Origin: Syntrophobacterales bacterium
Lineage (GTDB): Bacteria; Desulfobacterota; Desulfobaccia; Desulfobaccales; 0-14-0-80-60-11
DNA: 6,177 bases
Reading direction: 5' to 3'
Assembly: GCA_020052215.1 (NCBI GenBank)
Contig: JAGVPN010000047.1
Span: forward strand, 1-6,177
Each line of letters opens with the position of its first letter. Positions within the stretch are counted from its first letter, which is position 1. The notes below the pieces were generated by a model. It was not told the origin of the DNA. It saw only the letters and a program-made list of their open reading frames with translations, and ran no database searches. Below are positions 1-5,401 of this stretch, in pieces. Both the position numbers and the translations under genes were made by a program.

Positions 1-94
1 ATAAAATTTCAAATCGATAAATGCCATTTTTCGCTATAAATGTTTATATTTTAAAGTGTTACACTACCATCAAAAATCAACGTTGGGACAGCAG

Positions 95-126
95 TGAAAT
101 TGAACATATTTCAAAGTTCAATTTCA
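95..126. repeat. Perfect 11-bp inverted repeat, 10-nt spacer
   Basis: TGAAATTGAAC (95-105) is the exact reverse complement of GTTCAATTTCA (116-126), separated by 10 bases. The arms are AT-rich and no T-run follows on either side, so it does not look like a Rho-independent terminator. It could be an operator for a dimeric regulator acting on a gene to the left, or a small RNA hairpin. The dyad itself is seen directly; the role is unknown. Confidence 0.6.
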
Positions 127-397
127 ATTCTTCTACCGGCCGCACCCTCGTCCAGCCGCTATGCTCACCCCTGATTGACTTATAAAAGGGATCAAGGGGT
201 CTTGGGTTCAAGGAGTCAATTGATCGGGGCTGACCTTATATATTTCATGAACTACGCGGCGTTAAGTTCACGTGCATGAAGTATCTCGTTGGGGTTCATA
301 GATCGCACATTATCTGACTCAAGGGTAATGACCGCAATGGCAATAAATTTAATAATATTATCAATTACTTCATATATGATCCTGATCCAGGAACATT

Positions 398-493
398 GTG
401 AAGCCTCAGTCCATCTACCTTATAGAAATGGGGGTCGATGGTGAAAATTTCATGGTCTCCCGCGTAACTTCAAGGTATGGCAGTTTTTCCTGA
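398..493 (+). CDS. Possible 31-codon small ORF, unassigned
   Basis: A GTG codon at 398 opens a 31-codon frame ending in TGA at 491-493, preceded by AGGA (389-392) with a 5-nt spacer. The predicted peptide begins (M)KPQSIYLIEMGVDGENF and ends in YGSFS. It has no transmembrane segment, signal peptide or motif that I recognise. The alternation of hydrophobic and charged residues looks somewhat protein-like, so it might be a leader peptide or the remnant N-terminus of a lost gene, but a frame this short arises easily by chance. It ends 16 bases before the -35 hexamer of the next gene. Confidence 0.15.
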   Translation: MKPQSIYLIEMGVDGENFMVSRVTSRYGSFS

Positions 494-509
494 GAGGAGC
501 GGAAAATTC

Positions 510-539
510 TTGACATTATATATTTAGTCGGCTAACTAT
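510..539 (+). promoter_or_regulatory. Probable sigma-70 promoter of the iron-sulfur/marR unit
   Basis: A perfect -35 hexamer TTGACA lies at 510-515. A 17-18 bp spacer puts the -10 at TAACTA (533-538) or AACTAT (534-539); both are weak matches to TATAAT. This would start transcription near 545-547, at or after the ATG at 544. An alternative -10, TATATT (519-524), is a better hexamer but has no -35 at the right distance; it would start transcription near 531. A weak -10 overlapped by dyads fits a repressible promoter. The hexamers are seen; promoter activity is inferred. Confidence 0.5.
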
Positions 540-550
540 AAGCATGCTAA
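524..550. promoter_or_regulatory. Tandem SlyA/MarR-like operator sites
   Basis: Two imperfect 12-bp palindromes lie 15 bp apart: TTAGTCGGCTAA (524-535) and TAAGCATGCTAA (539-550). Both resemble the published SlyA-type MarR-family site TTAGCAAGCTAA, mostly in the outer TTAG/CTAA halves. They share the direct repeat GCTAACTA (531-538 and 546-553). They overlap the likely -10 and transcription start, where a bound repressor would block RNA polymerase. A MarR-family gene lies second in the unit, so autoregulation is the simplest reading. The repeats are seen; the identity of the bound regulator is inferred. Confidence 0.5.
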
Positions 551-1338
551 CTAAAAAGTATGGAAAGGAGGTTCCTGCTATCAACAGTTTAATACAAAAG
601 ATTAAAGAATTCTCTGCCAGACACGATATTCCGGTTTTCGGCATAATTGGGGCTTCACACCTTGAAAACATAGCCCCGAAGAATTACCGGCCTTCCGATA
701 TTCTTCCTGCAGCAAAAAGCCTTTTTTGTATGGGAATTCCTGTTCCAAAGGGGATATTCAAGTGTAAGGAAAGAGCCAATGAGACTTATTGGAGGGCCGC
801 CAATATCTACTACCGGCATATCGACTCTATGCTTATGCAACTTGCTCGAATTATAGAGGAAACAGGTGAAACAGCCGTTCCTGTCTTTGGATGCTTCCCC
901 TATGATGTGAAGGGTAAAGGCGATTTCTGGGGTTATCTTTCATTGGTTAAGATGGGCGAATTGACCGGAATAGGAAGGACGGGTAAAAACGGGCTGCTGT
1001 TCAATTCCCATTACGGGCCGAGGTTAATTCTGGGAGGCCTTGTGACGTCAGCCATATTAACAGAAATGACCTGGCCGGAGCAGGATAACACCGGATGTCC
1101 TGAAGGCTGCAATGTTTGCCGGGAGAACTGTCCTGTAGGGGCTATTGACAAAACAGGAAAAGTGGACAGATTGGCCTGTGTCAGGTATTCCCAGAAATCT
1201 CCCATTTTTTCTTATCTTATCAAAACAGGAAATTTTGATCCCTCCGACGTCCAACTTCTTAATCACGTGACAGGCGTGGATGATCATTCGATGTATACCT
1301 GCATCAAATGCGTCTCCATGTGTCCCCATACCGGATAG
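544..1338 (+). CDS. Short QueG-like double [4Fe-4S] cluster protein
   Basis: This is a cytoplasmic iron-sulfur protein of the epoxyqueuosine reductase (QueG)/reductive dehalogenase-like superfamily. Residues 141-170 (TGIGRTGKN and the following YGPRLILGGL) match the conserved core of QueG (AGLGxxGKN...GxxxFLGE). All cysteines for two clusters are present: C185, C189, C192 and C196 followed by Pro, then C212 in CVRY (QueG has CISYLT), and C253, C256 and C260 followed by Pro. The first motif is C-x3-C-x2-C-x3-C, one residue longer than QueG's C-x2-C-x2-C-x3-C. At 264 residues (252 if it starts at 580) it is shorter than full QueG, with the chain ending four residues after the last cysteine and no C-terminal HEAT-like part. 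A role in queuosine synthesis is therefore doubtful; an electron-transfer or cobalamin-dependent reductase role is possible. It is followed 58 bp later by a MarR regulator, probably in one operon. The family is fairly certain; the substrate is unknown and the start uncertain (see 565-572). Confidence 0.85.
   Translation: MLTKKYGKEVPAINSLIQKIKEFSARHDIPVFGIIGASHLENIAPKNYRPSDILPAAKSLFCMGIPVPKGIFKCKERANETYWRAANIYYRHIDSMLMQLARIIEETGETAVPVFGCFPYDVKGKGDFWGYLSLVKMGELTGIGRTGKNGLLFNSHYGPRLILGGLVTSAILTEMTWPEQDNTGCPEGCNVCRENCPVGAIDKTGKVDRLACVRYSQKSPIFSYLIKTGNFDPSDVQLLNHVTGVDDHSMYTCIKCVSMCPHTG
565..572 (+). promoter_or_regulatory. Shine-Dalgarno that argues for a non-AUG start at 580
   Basis: AAGGAGGT at 565-572 is a full complement of the 16S rRNA anti-Shine-Dalgarno. 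It lies inside the longest reading frame of the iron-sulfur gene. With 8 nt after GGAGG, the position where a start codon is expected is 580, which holds an in-frame ATC. The ATG at 544 has no comparable site upstream. The match could be a coincidence of Gly-Lys-Glu-Val codons, but its quality and spacing make it a likely real initiation site. Confidence 0.5.
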
Positions 1339-1396
1339 AGGCGCCTGAAAAACTGAGACTTCCCAATAATGAGAACAATTACGGAGGATAAGGTAA

Positions 1397-1861
1397 ATGA
1401 AAAACGATGACCGGTTGATCTACCTGATTTTTATGGCTCAGCAAAAATTAAAAACCCATATCACCAATGTACTTCTTGATGAGGGTATCAGGGTAACCCT
1501 GGGGCAGGCAGGTATCCTTTTTACATTACAGCACAATGACGGACAAACAATGACCGGATTAAGCAGGACCATGGCTGTGGAAAACCCCACTCTTACCGGC
1601 CTCATTGATCGCCTTGAAAGATCATCTTTTGTTATGCGCAAGGCAAGCTCGGAAGACAGGCGTTCATTCAGGATCTACATTACTCCTGATGGGATCAAAG
1701 AATGCGAAAAAGTAAAACCCGTTATCAGGAGAATTAACGATGAGTTGAAATCCGGATTTACCAAAGAAGATATTAAAACGTTCAAGAACGTCCTGCAGAG
1801 CCTTTTCATGAAATTTGATAAACCTGGAAAAGGCTTAAGAGATCTCAATCAGGAGGAATAA
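1397..1861 (+). CDS. MarR-family transcriptional regulator
   Basis: This 154-residue protein has the usual MarR length and layout: an N-terminal dimerisation helix (about 5-30), a winged helix-turn-helix (about 35-100) and C-terminal dimerisation helices (about 101-140). The recognition helix region is MAVENPTLTGLIDRLE (59-74), and the wing carries the hallmark D-R-R in SSEDRRSFRIYITPDG (84-99). The start is well supported by GGAGG (1383-1387) with a 9-nt spacer. MarR proteins bind palindromic operators as dimers and usually release DNA on binding a small ligand or on thiol oxidation. This one has a single cysteine (C103), in the helix after the wing, so a classic OhrR-type N-terminal cysteine sensor is not evident. 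It probably regulates itself and the upstream iron-sulfur gene through the tandem sites at 524-550. The ligand is unknown. Confidence 0.93.
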   Translation: MKNDDRLIYLIFMAQQKLKTHITNVLLDEGIRVTLGQAGILFTLQHNDGQTMTGLSRTMAVENPTLTGLIDRLERSSFVMRKASSEDRRSFRIYITPDGIKECEKVKPVIRRINDELKSGFTKEDIKTFKNVLQSLFMKFDKPGKGLRDLNQEE

Positions 1862-2019
1862 TTCACCCGTAAATGTTCGATACCATTTCAATGGCAAGAG
1901 CGGCTCCTTAAGGTACGTGAGATGTGAGAGCGTAATAAATTGCATGCTGCTCCCGGGGTCGGGCCAAGCTAAGCATTTGATTTCTAAAAGTTAACGTTCC
2001 AAAAATAGGTGTTTTCCGG
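1862..2019. other. Convergent intergenic region at a base-composition boundary
   Basis: The plus-strand marR and the minus-strand flavoprotein gene end toward each other here. No Rho-independent terminator is obvious for either direction. From about 1890 to 1975 the sequence becomes GC-richer and full of short dyads (CCTTAAGG at 1906-1913, GCATGC at 1942-1947, CCCGGGG at 1952-1958), unlike the AT-rich flank, and resembles a fragment of a structured RNA or mobile element that I cannot name. A 12-codon frame from ATG 1873 ends at TAA 1909-1911. Confidence 0.5.
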
Positions 2020-3396
2020 CTAAAAAATCTTATCCGGGTTCATCAGCCACTTAGGGTCAATCATCTCCTTGATCTGGCGCATGAGATGATAGCTCTCCCC
2101 ATGTTCGAGCTGCATGAACTTGCGCTTGCCGATGCCCACCCCGTGCTCACCCGTGCAGGTACCCCCCACTTGAACGGCTTTTTCCACGATGGCATGGTTA
2201 ATGGCTTCGAGCCTCGACCATTCCACTGTATCTGCGGGGTCCCCCACGAGCACCACGTGCAGATTGCCGTCGCCTGCGTGTCCGAAAACATAGCCGACGG
2301 CGCGGTATTCGTCCACAATCTTCTGTGAAAACACGACGATCTCGGGATAGCGGGAGATCGGAACCGCCGCATCGACGATCAGGGTTTGTTTCTTCGGGTG
2401 GGCGCGATGGATGGTCTCCCACGCTTCGTGACGGGCGCGCCACAGATCTTTGCGAGCGCTCTCTTCGGTTGCGAAGTTAAAGCCGACAGCGCCGCAGTCC
2501 TCGCACACCTCCCTGGCAAGATCAGCTGTTTCCTGGAGAATGTTTTTGCTGATTCCGTGAAACTCGCAGAAAAGGGAGGGAACCTCCGGCAGGCCGAGAT
2601 GCTTTTCCCGGTTCATCAACTGAATCAACCCAGGTGGTAAAAGTTCAAGGGCGGCAGGTCCAAGACCCGATCCGATCATGAGTGCTACAGCCCTGGATGC
2701 GCTTTCCAGATCCTTGAAACGAATGGTTGCGGCCAGAAAATGACTGGGAATACCGGTCAGGCGAAGTGTCGCTTCGGTGACAATCCCAAGAGTTCCCTCT
2801 GATCCCACAAAGAGCCGCGTCAGGTCATAGCCGGATGAGGATTTTGGCGCCTTACAGCCGGTGTGGATGATCACGCCCTGGGGCAGCACTACCGTGAGGC
2901 GCATGACGTAATCCTTGGTAGCCCCGTATTTTACGGTCTGGACTCCGGATGCGTTGTTGGCAATCATGCCGCCGATGGTTGCATCGGCCCCCGGATCCGG
3001 CGGGAAAAAGAGCCCGTGTTTGCCTGCCTGTCGGTTCAGCTCTTTGCGCAGGACACCGGGTTCCACATCGGCCTGAAGATCCTGGGGACGGATTTCCAGG
3101 ATGTTATTCATGAGGGTCAGATCTACCACGAGTCCGCCCCGGGTGGGCACCGGGTTGCCCTCGGTGCTGGTGCCGGCCCCCCAGGGTGTGACAGGGACAT
3201 CGTTGGCGTATGCCCAAGATAAAATGCGGGACACCTCATCGGTTGTGAGCGGCCATACGATTCCGGCGGGAAGCGTTCCTTGATGGAAGGATATATCGTG
3301 ACGGTGAAGCTCACGATTGGACTGCCCGGTGGAGAATCGGTCCGAAGCGACGATGGCTGACAGATCGGCTATATGCCGAGGAGTGAACGTGTCCAT
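2020..3396 (-). CDS. FAD-linked D-lactate dehydrogenase / GlcD-type 2-hydroxyacid dehydrogenase
   Basis: The product is a 458-residue flavoprotein that oxidises a D-2-hydroxyacid (D-lactate is the best guess) to the 2-oxoacid. The N-terminal half is a PCMH-type FAD-binding domain (about 40-220) with PWGAGTSTEG (71-80), FPPDPGADATIGGMIANNAS (131-150) and GSEGTLGI (198-205). The C-terminal half is the FAD oxidase/LDHD cap with GHAGDGNLH (372-380) and GTCTGEHGVGIGK (411-423); in relatives the histidines and glutamate of these motifs hold the metal and substrate. It ends in the family's usual LMNPDKIF. Length and motif order match cytochrome-type D-lactate dehydrogenase (LDHD) along the whole chain; glycolate oxidase subunit GlcD is the close alternative. 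No signal peptide or membrane segment is seen, so it is probably cytoplasmic or membrane-associated through a partner. GlcE or GlcF partners are not present downstream, so its electron acceptor is unclear. The start has AAGGAA with a 9-nt spacer (3406-3411). It lies 93 bp after dctM on the same strand, suggesting that it uses the imported substrate. Confidence 0.9.
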   Translation of the reverse strand: MDTFTPRHIADLSAIVASDRFSTGQSNRELHRHDISFHQGTLPAGIVWPLTTDEVSRILSWAYANDVPVTPWGAGTSTEGNPVPTRGGLVVDLTLMNNILEIRPQDLQADVEPGVLRKELNRQAGKHGLFFPPDPGADATIGGMIANNASGVQTVKYGATKDYVMRLTVVLPQGVIIHTGCKAPKSSSGYDLTRLFVGSEGTLGIVTEATLRLTGIPSHFLAATIRFKDLESASRAVALMIGSGLGPAALELLPPGLIQLMNREKHLGLPEVPSLFCEFHGISKNILQETADLAREVCEDCGAVGFNFATEESARKDLWRARHEAWETIHRAHPKKQTLIVDAAVPISRYPEIVVFSQKIVDEYRAVGYVFGHAGDGNLHVVLVGDPADTVEWSRLEAINHAIVEKAVQVGGTCTGEHGVGIGKRKFMQLEHGESYHLMRQIKEMIDPKWLMNPDKIF

Positions 3397-3489
3397 ATTC
3401 TCTTATTCCTTGTTTTTGTGATAACGCTGGTGTTACTCACATATTTGTTAAACCGGGCGCCGGCGCTGGATTAAATTGCGCAGGTTTCA
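3397..3489 (-). promoter_or_regulatory. dctM to flavoprotein gap with two hairpin-forming dyads
   Basis: This 93-bp spacer in the operon holds a perfect 10-bp palindrome GCGCCGGCGC (3457-3466) and an imperfect hairpin read on the minus strand as GTGAGTAAC, a 6-nt loop, then GTTATCAC (3418-3440), which ends just before the ribosome binding site. No U-tract follows either, so neither is a standard terminator. They could tune mRNA stability or expression of the flavoprotein, or be an operator. The structure is seen; the role is inferred. Confidence 0.35.
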
Positions 3490-4794
3490 TCAACGATAGA
3501 TTAACGACGGCAGCCACAGGGTCAGCGGCGGCCAGAAACATGAGATCAACAGCGCGGCAATAGCCACGGCAACAAAGGGCATCACAGCCCGGCCCACCTG
3601 GCCCAGGGGCAGGCCCGAAATGCCGCAACTGACAAAAAGGCAGATGCCCACCGGCGGGGTGAGCATGCCGATGGCCAGGTTGACCACCATGAGCACACCA
3701 AACTGGACCGGGTCCACCCCCATCTGGGGCGACAACACGGCCAGCACCGGTACGAGCAGAATTAAGGCCGCGGTGGTCTCCATCACGCATCCCAAAACGA
3801 GAAGTCCTGCCATGACAAGCAGAAGCAAGCCCCAGGGCGGGAGGGCCATGGCGTTGAAGGCGTTTTGCACCAACTGGGTGGTCTGCTGCATCGCCACCAG
3901 CCATGTAAACACTTTAGCCATGGCGATGATGAACAGGATCATTGCGGCTACGGTCTGAGAGCGGATAATCAGGCCCGGCATCTCCTTCCATTTGAGTTTT
4001 TTATTGATGGCCATGGCCACAATCAACCCGTAGAAAACGGCCAGGGCCGCTGCCTCGGTGACGGTGACGATGCCGGATAGAATCCCGCCCAGCACGATCA
4101 CCGGCGCTCCCAGGGCCCAGATCGCCTCTCTGGTGGCGATTCCTACCTGCCTGAGAGAAAAGGGGTGGCGGGTGCCGTACCCATGGCGCCAGGATTTCCA
4201 GATCGACACGGCCATGAAGCTTAACCCGAAAAGAACCCCCACCATCATCCCTCCGGCAAAGAGCCTGGCGATGGACACGTTGGTCAAAAAGCCGAAGATC
4301 ACCATTGGGATGGACGGCGGTATGATCACGCCGATGGAACCGCCTGCGGCTACAAGGGCTGCGGAAAAAGCCGGCGGATAGCCCTGGCGGATCATCGCCG
4401 GAATGGCGATGGCGCCCAGTGCCGCGGTGTCAGCGGCCGCAGACCCGGAAATGCCTGCAAAAAACATCGAGGCCACCACAACGGCGCAGGCCAGACCTCC
4501 GTGGACCCAGCCAACAAGGCTGTCGGAAAAATCTATGAGTTGGCGGGATATCCCTCCCGTTTCCATGATCGCGCCGGCCAGCATGAACAGGGGAATGGCG
4601 AGCAGGTCAAACGAATCCACCCCGGCAAAGAGCAGTTGAATGATCGTCTGGCCCAGGGCTGAGAGCTGGACTCCGGCGGGAAAAATCCCTGGGGTGAGCA
4701 TCAGGCCGATGGCCGGCAACCCGATGGACAGGGCGATGGGCAGCCCCAGGGCGATGAGCGCAAAAAGACAGGCAAAAAGAAAGACAACTATCAT
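3490..4794 (-). CDS. dctM: TRAP transporter large permease subunit DctM
   Basis: This 434-residue, very hydrophobic inner-membrane protein is the transport subunit of a tripartite ATP-independent periplasmic (TRAP) transporter, which couples solute uptake to an ion gradient, usually Na+. Family motifs appear in order: DSFDLLAIPLFMLAGAIM (60-77), FFAGISGSAAADTAALGAIA (111-130), GGSIGVIIPPSIPMVIFG (151-168), GIVTVTEAAALAVFYGL (241-257), ETTAALILLVPV (339-350) and GMLTPPVGICLFV (376-388). Roughly 11-12 membrane segments are expected. Length is typical and the chain is intact. The ATG at 4794 overlaps the dctQ stop by 4 nt (ATGA), so the two are translationally coupled; CCTCC (4804-4808, GGAGG on the coding strand) gives a ribosome binding site with a 9-nt spacer inside the end of dctQ. 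DctM pairs with DctQ and receives substrate from DctP. Confidence 0.96.
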   Translation of the reverse strand: MIVVFLFACLFALIALGLPIALSIGLPAIGLMLTPGIFPAGVQLSALGQTIIQLLFAGVDSFDLLAIPLFMLAGAIMETGGISRQLIDFSDSLVGWVHGGLACAVVVASMFFAGISGSAAADTAALGAIAIPAMIRQGYPPAFSAALVAAGGSIGVIIPPSIPMVIFGFLTNVSIARLFAGGMMVGVLFGLSFMAVSIWKSWRHGYGTRHPFSLRQVGIATREAIWALGAPVIVLGGILSGIVTVTEAAALAVFYGLIVAMAINKKLKWKEMPGLIIRSQTVAAMILFIIAMAKVFTWLVAMQQTTQLVQNAFNAMALPPWGLLLLVMAGLLVLGCVMETTAALILLVPVLAVLSPQMGVDPVQFGVLMVVNLAIGMLTPPVGICLFVSCGISGLPLGQVGRAVMPFVAVAIAALLISCFWPPLTLWLPSLIYR

Positions 4795-5267
4795 GGATTT
4801 CGGCCTCCAAGGGTTCGGGCCATGTCGGCAAGCACATGGATAACGAAAATAACCCCTGCGATGGGGATCACGGCAAACGGGATCGCCATGGGGATCTGGA
4901 GCGACGATGAGGTGTGCTGACCGGCCTTGATCGTGTAAATAGTCCCGAACAAGGCGATCAGGGCAAAAAGGGCCAGGGTCAATACCTGCAGTCCCACCAC
5001 GATGATCCGTTGGACAACCGGTCCCAGGCGATGGCCGAAGCCCTGCAGGCCGATGAAGCTGGCCCGTTTATAGGCGACCGTTCCGCCAAGAAAGGTTATT
5101 GCCACCAGCAGGTGGCGGCTCACCTCCTCGGACCAGCCGAGAGATGCCCCGGCATAGCGAAAGACGACTTGGGCGAACAAGATGACGCAAATCACTGTTC
5201 CGATGACAAACAGAATTTTTTCCACAAAGGTGTTGATCGCCTTGCTGGAACTTTCAAGTACCGACAT
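4791..5267 (-). CDS. dctQ: TRAP transporter small permease subunit DctQ
   Basis: This 158-residue membrane protein has four hydrophobic segments (about 16-37, 52-66, 86-112 and 127-148). It carries the DctQ signature QVVFRY (33-38) followed by WSEEVSR (45-51), then FLGGTVAYKRASFIGL (59-74), where many relatives have a conserved His before the Ile. DctQ is the small subunit that partners DctM in TRAP carriers. The start is supported by GAGGAG (coding strand, 5276-5281) with an 8-nt spacer. Its stop overlaps the dctM start by 4 nt. A 134-bp gap holding a palindromic element separates it from dctP. Confidence 0.93.
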   Translation of the reverse strand: MSVLESSSKAINTFVEKILFVIGTVICVILFAQVVFRYAGASLGWSEEVSRHLLVAITFLGGTVAYKRASFIGLQGFGHRLGPVVQRIIVVGLQVLTLALFALIALFGTIYTIKAGQHTSSSLQIPMAIPFAVIPIAGVIFVIHVLADMARTLGGRNP

Positions 5268-5304
5268 ACCTTAGTCTCCTCAAAAAACTAATGCCTGAGC
5301 CACC

Positions 5305-5398
5305 GGTTCCGGTTAACAGTTCACGGTTCACGGTTGAAACGCTTGGCTTGAAAAAAGCCTTCAGCATTACCGAAACCGCAAACTGTTAACCGCAAACC
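5305..5398. repeat. Imperfect 94-bp palindrome between dctP and dctQ
   Basis: CGGTTAACAGTT (5310-5321) is the exact reverse complement of AACTGTTAACCG (5381-5392). Pairing extends outward (GGTT at 5305-5308 with AACC at 5395-5398) and inward (CGGTT at 5324-5328 with AACCG at 5374-5378, and CGGT at 5331-5334 with ACCG at 5369-5372) across 1-2 nt bulges. The left arm holds tandem CACGGTT heptamers. The apex contains a second small hairpin, GGCTT (5345-5349) with AAGCC (5355-5359). The element is non-coding and looks like a REP/MITE-type intergenic repeat. By analogy with REP hairpins after binding-protein genes such as malE, it may stabilise dctP mRNA and lower expression of dctQM. Confidence 0.65.
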
Positions 5399-5401
5399 TT
5401 T

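Larger units (their letters stand above)
1..543. other. Long AT-rich intergenic region without a convincing gene
   Basis: This 540-base stretch has no open frame that looks like a conserved protein on either strand. It contains a perfect short dyad AGTGT-T-ACACT (55-65), an 11-bp inverted repeat (95-126), a nested weak dyad (GATCAA at 190-195 with TTGATC at 220-225, and CTTG/CAAG at 201-212 inside it), a very AT-rich tract around 340-380, and a possible 31-codon reading frame (398-493). The promoter and operator-like sites for the downstream iron-sulfur gene lie at its right end. A T-loop-like GGTTCAAG (205-212) is not part of a tRNA cloverleaf. The length suggests either a divergent regulatory region for a gene left of the window or a decayed gene. 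Confidence 0.6.

Noticed and set aside
205..212. T-loop-like GGTTCAAG suggesting a tRNA
   Set aside because: The flanking bases cannot form the 5-bp T stem, and no acceptor, D or anticodon arms are present.
560..592. Ten-codon frame ATG 560 to TAA 590-592 overlapping the iron-sulfur gene start, as a leader peptide
   Set aside because: No ribosome binding site precedes it; the strong Shine-Dalgarno lies inside it and fits initiation at 580 better.
1995..2019. Terminator for the flavoprotein gene just after its stop
   Set aside because: Only a few A-T pairs and two C-G pairs can form, so the stem is too weak to call.
3437..3904. 155-residue minus-strand frame overlapping the end of dctM
   Set aside because: It is Gly/Ala/Pro-rich, has no recognisable motif and is a frame shadow of the well-conserved DctM C-terminus.
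4914..5291. 125-residue plus-strand frame opposite dctQ
   Set aside because: It is antisense to a clear four-helix DctQ gene and has a low-complexity, charged composition typical of shadow frames in GC-rich DNA.
5345..5359. GGCTT/AAGCC hairpin with an A/T run as a Rho-independent terminator after dctP
   Set aside because: The homopolymer run is in the loop rather than after the stem, and the hairpin is nested within a larger palindrome inside an apparent operon.
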